NCBI GenBank assembly: GCA_002499325.1
Contig: DALC01000108.1
Coordinates: forward strand, 1-17,366
Length of the DNA stretch: 17,366 nt
Direction: 5' to 3'
Origin: Euryarchaeota archaeon UBA538
GTDB lineage: Archaea > Thermoplasmatota > Poseidoniia > Poseidoniales > Thalassarchaeaceae
Shown here piece by piece: positions 1 to 5,632 of the stretch. Made by a program: the position numbers and the translations under genes. The notes under the pieces are model-generated. The model did no database searches. It had not been told where the DNA came from and worked only from the letters and a program-made list of their open reading frames with translations. Numbering within the stretch: the stretch's first letter is position 1; each line of letters begins with the position of its first letter.

Positions 1-485
1 GTTCTACCGTGACCCCCAAGTACGCCTATGGTTGCTCTGCAAGTGGAAAGTAGTTCCTTGATTCTGCCACTAGGCAATCTAATTCTCACTTTGTCTCCAG
101 TTCTACTCTCGACTATTGCCGAATTGCCACCTGATCTAGCGAATTTGCCGCCATCCCCAGGTCTTGACTCGACATTGGAAACCGGCGTGCCTTCAGGGAT
201 ACTGCCAAGAATTGTAACATTGCCTGGCCTCAGCTCAACATTCTCTCCGAATGAAACTGGTTGACCCACTGAAATTCCCTCTGGAGCGGCCATATGCCCC
301 TCTGTGCCATCATCAAATTTGATTCTAGCCAAGGGGGCTGTATGGGCAGGACTATGAATCAGACCAATTACCTCTCCAATCTTGTCCTTAACTCTTGGTA
401 GGTTATTGGCTGCTGGGAATCTGTGACTGGAGACCCTGTTCTTAGGACTAGAGCCTCGGCGTTGTGAACGTGTTCTCTTACCCAT
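1..485 (-). CDS. rpl2: 50S ribosomal protein L2 (uL2), N-terminal part, cut by window edge
   Basis: Component of the large ribosomal subunit that supports subunit joining and the peptidyl transferase centre. The ATG is at 485-483 and 161 codons are visible; the remaining C-terminal third lies beyond position 1. The translation begins MGKRTRSQRRG and carries features typical of archaeal L2: APLARIKFDDG near residue 51, IPEGTPVSNVESRPGDGG near residues 97-114, and CRATIGVLGGHGR at the window edge. The start is fixed by a perfect GAGGTGAT ribosome binding site three bases upstream. It is the fourth gene of an L3-L4-L23-L2 operon, and S19, L22 and S3 would be expected to follow outside the window, as in other archaea. 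Family assignment is near certain. Confidence 0.97.
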   Translation of the reverse strand, partial: MGKRTRSQRRGSSPKNRVSSHRFPAANNLPRVKDKIGEVIGLIHSPAHTAPLARIKFDDGTEGHMAAPEGISVGQPVSFGENVELRPGNVTILGSIPEGTPVSNVESRPGDGGKFARSGGNSAIVESRTGDKVRIRLPSGRIKELLSTCRATIGVLGGHGR

Positions 486-488
486 AAT

Positions 489-496
489 ATCACCTC
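489..496 (-). promoter_or_regulatory. Ribosome binding site of L2
   Basis: GAGGTGAT on the minus strand is fully complementary to the archaeal 16S 3' end. It lies 3 bases before the L2 ATG and 1 base after the L23 stop codon (500-498), so termination of L23 and initiation of L2 occur within one ribosome footprint. Confidence 0.85.
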
Positions 497-497
497 A

Positions 498-788
498 TCA
501 GAAAGCACCCAGCTTGAGTGCCGCCTCCTCCGCATCGTAACCTTCGGCTAGACGCACAGAAGCGTGCTTGCCCGTAATCGTTATTCTTGTATTTACCTTG
601 GCTACCTTAACCTCAAACAGCTCTTCAACCGCCCTTTTAATTTGGGCTTTTGTAGCGTCCCTGTGTACGATGAATTCTATTCTGTTGTTGTTCTGGAGGA
701 ATCCGATGTCTGGATCGGAGACCCTTCTAGCTTCAAGAGTCTTCTCGGTAATCCAAGGCATCAGGATAATATCGAATGGATCTGTCAT
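498..788 (-). CDS. rpl23: 50S ribosomal protein L23 (uL23)
   Basis: Binds 23S rRNA at the exit of the nascent peptide tunnel, where signal recognition particle and other factors dock. The protein is 96 residues, slightly longer than the usual archaeal 80-90. It shows the expected pattern: [13 protein letters not shown] at residues 8-20 (family WPxxTEK region), an [22 protein letters not shown] segment near 37-58, then VAKVNTRI and a basic [15 protein letters not shown] stretch, ending [10 protein letters not shown]. The ATG at 788-786 follows TGAGGTGA by 4 bases. It lies between L4 and L2 in the ribosomal operon, with 4 bases to the L4 stop and 12 to the L2 start. Confidence 0.96.
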   Translation of the reverse strand: MTDPFDIILMPWITEKTLEARRVSDPDIGFLQNNNRIEFIVHRDATKAQIKRAVEELFEVKVAKVNTRITITGKHASVRLAEGYDAEEAALKLGAF

Positions 789-792
789 CTGT

Positions 793-800
793 TCACCTCA
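793..800 (-). promoter_or_regulatory. Ribosome binding site of L23, containing the L4 stop codon
   Basis: TGAGGTGA on the minus strand ends in the TGA stop codon of L4 (795-793) and lies 4 bases before the L23 ATG. The ribosome terminating L4 therefore sits on the L23 binding site, which implies tight translational coupling. Confidence 0.8.
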
Positions 801-1671
801 TTGCCTCTATTGCTTGCTTGGTCCAAACTGTTAGTCTTCCAGGATCTCCTCCTGGGGCTAGGTCTTCTGCACAAAGATCCTTGGCAACAACAACATCTAC
901 CCCTGGAACGTTGGAAGCTGCCTTGTGAAGGCCATCTCTGTTAGAAACCACCAGAAGGATAGACTTCGGCGTTCTCTTCTTTCTTCCCCTCATGGTTCCC
1001 TTACCCGCTCTGATGGTTTTTCCGGACTTGGCCCTGGTTAAATCATCCCCTAAACCTATGCCTTCCATCATTGCGATGAACTTTCTAGTAGAGTACTGAA
1101 GTGGAATAGATTCGACATCATACTTCTCATTGGATCCCTGTCTAGACTCAACATAGCCATCTATGATAATCGGGAAACTAGTACCTTCATCGAATCTATG
1201 GCCCCTGGCTGCGACAATTTCAGGATCTGCAGAAGCCGCGATTGCGGAATCTCTAGCTGCCGTCCTTTGCTTGGAGTTTAGTTTCTGTGACCAATCTTTG
1301 TCGACTTTCGGACCGTGCGCACGGCGTCCACCGCGCGTGTGGGGATTTTGAGCGCCGGTTCTTTGACCGGTCTTCCTCATGATCCTAGATACGCCTCTTC
1401 CCTTGCCCCACCATTCCACGGAGTGTTTCATTCCTGGTTGTGGTGATTTCTTCCCGTTATGCTCCCTGTGGCCGTACGGCTGGCGTCGATTTGCCCTTGA
1501 GGAGTGAACTGCAGAGCGGATAAGATCCATACGGATATCTGATGAGAAGGCATCAGGTAGACTGACTGCCTTTCCTTGCTTGGCCTCTACAGAGAAAGAC
1601 TCAGCTAGTAATCCGGCATCTAGCTCCTCCTGGTCAACAGAGTTGACCAAATCGTAAACCTTTACCTTCAA
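793..1671 (-). CDS. rpl4: 50S ribosomal protein L4 (uL4)
   Basis: 23S rRNA-binding protein whose extended loop lines the peptide tunnel. The protein is 292 residues, long for archaea (about 255 usual). The N-terminus MKVKVYDL is followed by an apparent insertion (about residues 10-37) before the normal [18 protein letters not shown]. Family landmarks follow: NRRQPYGHR near 61, [11 protein letters not shown] near 87, [14 protein letters not shown] near 114, [10 protein letters not shown] near 154, and the C-terminal [15 protein letters not shown]. The start is a TTG (1671-1669), two bases after the L3 stop. No better start fits, and a G-rich stretch in the last L3 codons is the only ribosome binding site candidate, so coupling to L3 translation is likely. 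In bacteria L4 autoregulates its own operon; whether it does so here is unknown. Confidence 0.96.
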   Translation of the reverse strand: MKVKVYDLVNSVDQEELDAGLLAESFSVEAKQGKAVSLPDAFSSDIRMDLIRSAVHSSRANRRQPYGHREHNGKKSPQPGMKHSVEWWGKGRGVSRIMRKTGQRTGAQNPHTRGGRRAHGPKVDKDWSQKLNSKQRTAARDSAIAASADPEIVAARGHRFDEGTSFPIIIDGYVESRQGSNEKYDVESIPLQYSTRKFIAMMEGIGLGDDLTRAKSGKTIRAGKGTMRGRKKRTPKSILLVVSNRDGLHKAASNVPGVDVVVAKDLCAEDLAPGGDPGRLTVWTKQAIEAMR

Positions 1672-1673
1672 TT

Positions 1674-2750
1674 TCAGACCCCCTGTTTGCTTGATGTGCT
1701 GACATATGTGAGTACAACTTCTTGATTATCTGATCTTGGCCTTATTGGATCCCTAAATCTGAGCATCCTCTTGGATGGGCCGGGAAGACTTCCTTGGAAC
1801 AGGATATATGGATTAGTGACCTCACCGTAATTCAAGAAACCTCCAGCAGGAGTGATTTCAGATTCCTCTGGGTTGGATATCCTTAGTATTCTCTTGTTGA
1901 GCTCGGTCCTTTGGTGATACCCCATCTGTCCTGCCTGAGGTACAGTCTTTCTAACGTACCCAGTACCGAAGTCACCGAGGTTACCAGCTTGACGCCTTCT
2001 CTTGCTATTCTTGTGACTCAGGATTTTCACACCCCACCTCTTGACAGCTCCTTGCCACCCCTTTCCTTTTGTGACGCCTACTACATCTACGTCCTGGCCA
2101 GGGTTCCAAACATCTTCAACTGAGATTTCTCCTCCAAGTCTCTCAGAGGCCCATTCTAGTTTGGCGGAGTTATCTGTTCCAGTGAGTCCAACCTCCATAA
2201 TCTCTGGAGTCTTTCCCGGGATGCTCTTGACTAGAGAAGGCTGGGTAGCGACTATCAGTCTGACTTCACACAAATTCTGGTCTTTGAGGGATTCTAAGGC
2301 ACCTTCGGATGAACCGTTCCTTGAAGGAATTCTACCACCTCTCTTTGCTGGTTTCCTTCCTTGTTCAGCATCCCTCTCTCCACGAGTCTGGTTTGCTAAT
2401 CTCGGCATCAGCCCGTCTGGACTTGAGTCTGTCAGATCTGCCCAAGCTTCACCGGCTGTCTGCATACCGTAGGGAGTCATCCTGTATCCCCTGACTGCTA
2501 GTACCGTCATCGGTGGTGTTTCCACTACAGTAACGGCTTTTCGGACCTCTTGTCCTGCGGAAGTCGAGTTTGGATTAGTATCCCTCATCAGTACATGGGT
2601 CATCCCTGCTTTCCAGCCAGCGAAACCCAGCACTCTGATTTCGGAGTCAGAATTTTCGGGCCATGCTTGAATTCTACCAAACTTTCTAAGTGCCCTCTTG
2701 CGAGGGCTAAAGCCCATGCTACCTCGGCGGGGTCTACTCCTGTCGGCCAT
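1674..2750 (-). CDS. rpl3: 50S ribosomal protein L3 (uL3)
   Basis: Early-assembling 23S rRNA-binding protein near the peptidyl transferase centre, and first gene of the operon. The start chosen is ATG 2750-2748, giving MADRSRPRRGSMGFSPRKRA, the classical archaeal/eukaryal L3 beginning. An in-frame TTG at 2768 would add six residues, but the strong AAAGGAGG site would then lie inside the gene, so the ATG is preferred (358 residues). Other landmarks are RVLGFAGWKAGMTHV, VDVVGVTKGKGWQGAVKRWG, KNSKRRRQAGNLG and MGYHQRTELNKRILRI. A hydrophilic stretch rich in Arg, Gly and Ser around residues 122-150 (TRGERDAEQGRKPAKRGGR) looks like a lineage-specific extension. It is preceded by a structured leader (see 2772-2903). 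Confidence 0.97.
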   Translation of the reverse strand: MADRSRPRRGSMGFSPRKRALRKFGRIQAWPENSDSEIRVLGFAGWKAGMTHVLMRDTNPNSTSAGQEVRKAVTVVETPPMTVLAVRGYRMTPYGMQTAGEAWADLTDSSPDGLMPRLANQTRGERDAEQGRKPAKRGGRIPSRNGSSEGALESLKDQNLCEVRLIVATQPSLVKSIPGKTPEIMEVGLTGTDNSAKLEWASERLGGEISVEDVWNPGQDVDVVGVTKGKGWQGAVKRWGVKILSHKNSKRRRQAGNLGDFGTGYVRKTVPQAGQMGYHQRTELNKRILRISNPEESEITPAGGFLNYGEVTNPYILFQGSLPGPSKRMLRFRDPIRPRSDNQEVVLTYVSTSSKQGV

Positions 2751-2756
2751 TCTAGT

Positions 2757-2764
2757 CCTCCTTT
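2757..2764 (-). promoter_or_regulatory. Ribosome binding site of L3; decides the start codon
   Basis: AAAGGAGG on the minus strand, 6 bases before ATG 2750. It excludes the upstream in-frame TTG at 2768 as the main start. Confidence 0.85.
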
Positions 2765-2771
2765 GCAATTA

Positions 2772-2803
2772 CCGGAATATTGCCGTAAACGGCGTTTTTC
2801 CGG
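2772..2803 (-). promoter_or_regulatory. Two-tier hairpin just upstream of the L3 ribosome binding site
   Basis: The outer arms CCGGAA (2772-2777) and TTCCGG (2798-2803) pair over 6 bp. The inner arms GCCG (2782-2785) and CGGC (2790-2793) pair over 4-5 bp around a TAAA/TTTA loop, with a symmetric 4x4 internal loop between the tiers. It ends 7 bases before the L3 ribosome binding site, a placement suited to control of L3 operon translation. On the plus strand the inner stem is followed by T5 and superficially resembles an intrinsic terminator, but no plus-strand gene ends there. Confidence 0.55.
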
Positions 2804-2819
2804 GCTAACCACGTCATGG

Positions 2820-2903
2820 AGGTACCGTGACACCATTCCAGCTTTCCGAGTGGTCGGCTGGTTCTGAGGATGCTTTTGCAGAGCCTTCAGGTGTCTGGTA
2901 CCT
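2820..2903 (-). promoter_or_regulatory. Predicted three-way-junction RNA in the L3 operon leader
   Basis: A closing stem pairs 2820-2826 (AGGTACC on plus) with 2897-2903 (GGTACCT) over 7 bp. After a small 2x1 internal loop it continues with 2829-2833 (GACAC) and 2891-2895 (GTGTC). Inside, hairpin A pairs CCAG 2838-2841 with CTGG 2858-2861 and CCGA 2846-2849 with TCGG 2854-2857, with a 4-base loop and a 4-base bulge. Hairpin B pairs CTGAGG 2864-2869 with CC-T-TCAG 2884-2890 and carries a small TGC/GCA tip at 2871-2880. All pairs are Watson-Crick. The minus-strand reading is favoured because a TATA-like box lies about 30 bases before it and L3 follows. A separate small RNA gene is the alternative. 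Confidence 0.5.
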
Positions 2904-2933
2904 CACGTAGTGAGCAGCCTTCCGACAAACATG

Positions 2934-2945
2934 CCCTATATGAAC
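2934..2945 (-). promoter_or_regulatory. Candidate TATA box of the ribosomal protein operon
   Basis: GTTCATATAGGG on the minus strand. Transcription starting about 25 bases downstream would begin near 2914, just before the predicted structured leader, leaving a leader of roughly 165 bases. This is judged by eye only; archaeal TATA boxes are short and chance matches are common. Confidence 0.4.
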
Positions 2946-2990
2946 GAATCGGGATAGAGAAAACATCACTGTTGACAAACAATCTCACTG

Positions 2991-3021
2991 AAACTATTTT
3001 CAACCTCTGCGATAATTGGAG
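2991..3021 (+). promoter_or_regulatory. Candidate start signals of the helicase gene
   Basis: AAACTATTTT (2991-3000) is TATA-like and centred about 30 bases before the GTG at 3027, compatible with a leaderless or very short-leader transcript. GGAG (3018-3021) lies 5 bases before the GTG and could serve as a weak ribosome binding site. Both together would be inconsistent with a strictly leaderless message, so only one is likely to be used. Confidence 0.3.
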
Positions 3022-3026
3022 TATCC

Positions 3027-4766
3027 GTGTCACCCTATGTGAGCCATGCTTTGCTCAGTGAAGGTCTTGTTGAAGCCAGGGCTTACCAGCTAGAGGCGGT
3101 TGATGAGGCACTAACTTCTTCCATGCTCTTGGTAATGCCGACAGCAGCAGGCAAGACCGCAGTAATATGGATGACGATTGCGAATAAGCTGTCTGAAGAA
3201 AACGGTCGCGTAATATTGATTGCTCCTACCGTTGGTCTTGTTGATCAGCACCTTAGATCAATACGGGACGTACTTTCATTTGAGGAAGAGGCTATTTCAA
3301 TTACTGGTCAAATTCCACCTTCAAATAGAGTTGGTTTATGGGGGGCTTCCAGACTAATCATAGCTACCCCAAAAGTAGTTGTTAATGATGTTAAGAATGA
3401 TGTTCTGAGACTATCAGAATTCTCACTTCTAGTTATTGATGAGGCGCACCACTGTACCGGAGAGCATGCAATGGCAATTGTGTGTGATTACTACAACTCA
3501 TCAAGTAGCTCACCCCATATTCTTGGAGCGACGGCTAGTCCTGGTCACAGACCAGATACTGTGAGGGAAATCTGCACTAGGACTGGGGCGAGTAGAATAC
3601 ACATCCGAAATTCTGATGAGGAGATGCTAAAGGGATATCTATCAGAGTTAGAGATAAGAGAGATTTCAGTTAGAGTTCCTGAAGAAATGAAGGAACTGGC
3701 CCGACCATTCGTCATTTGGCAACAGGGCATAGTTGACAGGCAGAGACGTCTTGGGAGATACATTTTACCTGGAATGATTAGTTTCGCAGGACTATCCAGT
3801 GCAATGGACAGATCAAGGTCCGCAATTGGCAGAGGAGAGGTTAGTGGATACCAGTCAGTCTCCCAGATTGCCATCGCAATGAGATTGCATCATCTTATCA
3901 ATTGTCTATTGAGCCAAGGAGTATCGGCATCCAGGGAATACCTTGAAAGATTGGAGAATGGTGAGGATTCAAGTAAGAAAACTGTCCGAGATTTTCTCAG
4001 GGATCCCCGTGTCAGGGACCTTTTGGAAAGGCTAGAGGGGATGGCCGAGATACACTCCAAAATTGGCGCAGTAAGGAGAATGGTTAGAGAAAGATTACGT
4101 CGGGATCCGAATAGTAGGGTGATTGTTTTCGCCAACTACAGAGACACAATAGCGTCTTTAGAGTCCTCTCTGGAGGGTCTGGATAGTGTAAAGGCAATAC
4201 GTTTTGTTGGACAGTCTGCAAGAGGGGGGAGGCAGGGCCTTTCTCCAAAAGATCAGGTGAGTGTTCTCCAGGAGTTTAGAAACGGTGGAGCGAACGTACT
4301 TTTGGCGACGTCAATAGGGGAGGAGGGCCTGGATATACCCTCTGCTGATCTAGTAATATTCTACGAACCGGTTTCTAGTGAGATACGTACAATACAGAGA
4401 AGGGGCAGAACTGGAAGACAGCGTCTTGGAGAGGTCATCGTTCTGATAGCTGAGGGCACAAGAGACGAAGGGGCCAAGGCCATGGCGGTGAGGAGAGAGG
4501 AGAATATGCAGAGAGCTGTACATCGAGTACGGAGAAGTCTCCCTCGAGTACATCACTCAGACTTATCGAATTTGGGTAGGTTTTCAGTAGTTGAAGAAGG
4601 ATCCTTACTACCTGCCAATGAATTTGTAATATCTGAGAGAGAAAAGAGAAGGAGTCAAATTTCCAAAAGAGATTTGACTCCTGCAGAAATAGGCGATAAA
4701 TCGGCCAAGAATCTTCCTTCCGAACAAATACGTCCTCGAGGCCAGTATGGACTTGATGATTTCTAG
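3027..4766 (+). CDS. Hef/FANCM-type superfamily 2 DNA helicase lacking the XPF nuclease half
   Basis: ATP-dependent helicase expected to process stalled replication forks. Motifs in order (579 residues): Q-motif AYQLEAV at 19-25; Walker A PTAAGKT at 38-44; DEAH at 138-141; GATASPG at 167-173; an insert of about 150 residues matching the Hef thumb region; VIVFANYRDT at 365-374; RFVGQSARGGRQGLS at 392-406; TSIGEEGLDIP at 428-438; and QRRGRTGR at 457-464. These last blocks match archaeal Hef closely. Archaeal Hef normally continues with an XPF-type nuclease (ERKxxxD) and a helix-hairpin-helix domain; this protein instead ends in a basic, low-complexity tail of about 80 residues. The start is a GTG at 3027, and GTG 3039 is an alternative. 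It is transcribed divergently from the L3 operon, and its stop lies 5 bases from that of the convergent HdrB-like gene. Confidence 0.9.
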   Translation: MSPYVSHALLSEGLVEARAYQLEAVDEALTSSMLLVMPTAAGKTAVIWMTIANKLSEENGRVILIAPTVGLVDQHLRSIRDVLSFEEEAISITGQIPPSNRVGLWGASRLIIATPKVVVNDVKNDVLRLSEFSLLVIDEAHHCTGEHAMAIVCDYYNSSSSSPHILGATASPGHRPDTVREICTRTGASRIHIRNSDEEMLKGYLSELEIREISVRVPEEMKELARPFVIWQQGIVDRQRRLGRYILPGMISFAGLSSAMDRSRSAIGRGEVSGYQSVSQIAIAMRLHHLINCLLSQGVSASREYLERLENGEDSSKKTVRDFLRDPRVRDLLERLEGMAEIHSKIGAVRRMVRERLRRDPNSRVIVFANYRDTIASLESSLEGLDSVKAIRFVGQSARGGRQGLSPKDQVSVLQEFRNGGANVLLATSIGEEGLDIPSADLVIFYEPVSSEIRTIQRRGRTGRQRLGEVIVLIAEGTRDEGAKAMAVRREENMQRAVHRVRRSLPRVHHSDLSNLGRFSVVEEGSLLPANEFVISEREKRRSQISKRDLTPAEIGDKSAKNLPSEQIRPRGQYGLDDF

Positions 4767-4771
4767 AAGTT

Positions 4772-5632
4772 CTAGTCCCCGATTACTGCTATCCTAGTCC
4801 TCAGTTGCGCGAACCTGGTATTGTGATTACCGAAGGCGAAAGAGAGTAGCTCGGTAAGATGTATCACTGGGATATTAGTAATAATTCCAGTAGCCCTAGA
4901 TGCCTTTCCTTGATATATATCCAGTATTGAGTGGGAGAGGTTACATGCACTGACGATTATGTCTGCTCCTTCTTCTTTTGCTTCGGAGATTACTGCTGCT
5001 GATTGCCTTAGGACGGTCGGTTCTTCTGAGAAAATCCCTGGTGCTCCGACACTGAGGACCCTGCCTTCCCAGTCGATTGGCCTTCCCCCTAGAGATTGAA
5101 TTAATTTTTCGAAATATTCTGGATCGTTAACACTGTCCCCTCCGCACGCCCCCTCCATTTGGAAATAGGGACTGTAGTATGGTGCCACCCTGAAATCAAA
5201 CTTATTGACGGCCAGTTTCTCGACCTTATCAAGTCCTATTTCATCAACTAGGATGTGCAAGAGGTGGTGAACTTCGGTATTTCCCGTGAACTCCATACCA
5301 CATGTTTTGAATAATACGTCATTAATTTCCTTCATCAATATATTGTCAGAACGAAGCTTTTCTAAATCCTGTTTCAGATTTCCAGCTGTTGCTGCACAAG
5401 GAGAAAGGATCTCTAGACCTAGTGACTCTGCCATTGCGAATGTTCTGGCGTTGAGTGCTAACTGGAGCCGTTGGTTGGCTTGCTTGATAATTCCTGCTCC
5501 GCAGGATGTCGCGCCTTCCAGGGGTGTAAGTTCGAGGCCGAGATTTCTAGCGACTGCATCCATGGTCTCTCCTACTTCCGGTGAACCACTGTGAGCTACA
5601 TTTCCGGGGTGGTAGGCATACTTTAGAGGCAT
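4772..5632 (-). CDS. HdrB/SdhE-like CCG-domain protein with most iron-sulfur ligands lost
   Basis: The 286-residue length and alignable blocks match the heterodisulfide reductase B / succinate dehydrogenase E family, which normally holds a noncubane [4Fe-4S] cluster through two CX(n)CCX(n)CXXC motifs. The two repeats are recognisable. Repeat 1: YHPGN (Cys to Asn11), ATSCGAG (CC to Ser43-Cys44), SPCAAT (CxxC to Cys79-xx-Thr82). Repeat 2: YYSPY (Cys to Pro155), LSVGAPG (CC to Ser194-Val195), SACNLSH (CxxC to Cys230-xx-Ser233). Only three of ten expected cysteines remain, so cluster binding is unlikely. The intervening fold signatures EVHHLLHIL and a conserved EGADIIVSAC block are intact, arguing for a functional protein rather than decay. 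It starts with ATG 5632, overlapping the upstream flavodoxin/SdhB-like gene as TGATG, which implies coupled translation and probably a complex. Function inferred; no catalytic role can be assigned. Confidence 0.75.
   Translation of the reverse strand: MPLKYAYHPGNVAHSGSPEVGETMDAVARNLGLELTPLEGATSCGAGIIKQANQRLQLALNARTFAMAESLGLEILSPCAATAGNLKQDLEKLRSDNILMKEINDVLFKTCGMEFTGNTEVHHLLHILVDEIGLDKVEKLAVNKFDFRVAPYYSPYFQMEGACGGDSVNDPEYFEKLIQSLGGRPIDWEGRVLSVGAPGIFSEEPTVLRQSAAVISEAKEEGADIIVSACNLSHSILDIYQGKASRATGIITNIPVIHLTELLSFAFGNHNTRFAQLRTRIAVIGD

Noticed and set aside
564..944. Plus-strand 126-residue open frame
   Set aside because: It lies antisense to L23 and the end of L4, which are certain genes; its translation has no family features and no ribosome binding site.
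2041..2472. Plus-strand 143-residue frame
   Set aside because: Antisense shadow of L3; Ser/Pro/Leu-rich composition typical of antisense translation.
2781..2800. Inner hairpin followed by T5 read as a plus-strand intrinsic terminator
   Set aside because: No plus-strand gene ends upstream; the larger symmetric fold on the minus-strand leader explains the repeat better.
2600..2836. Minus-strand 78-residue frame starting inside the L3 leader and overlapping the L3 start out of frame
   Set aside because: Its ATG at 2836 has no ribosome binding site and the frame runs into L3 coding sequence. An upstream regulatory frame cannot be excluded, but nothing supports it.
2820..2903. Possible tRNA gene in the L3 upstream region
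   Set aside because: The closing stem is 12 bp with an internal loop, there are only two internal hairpins, and no T-loop consensus or anticodon arm fits.
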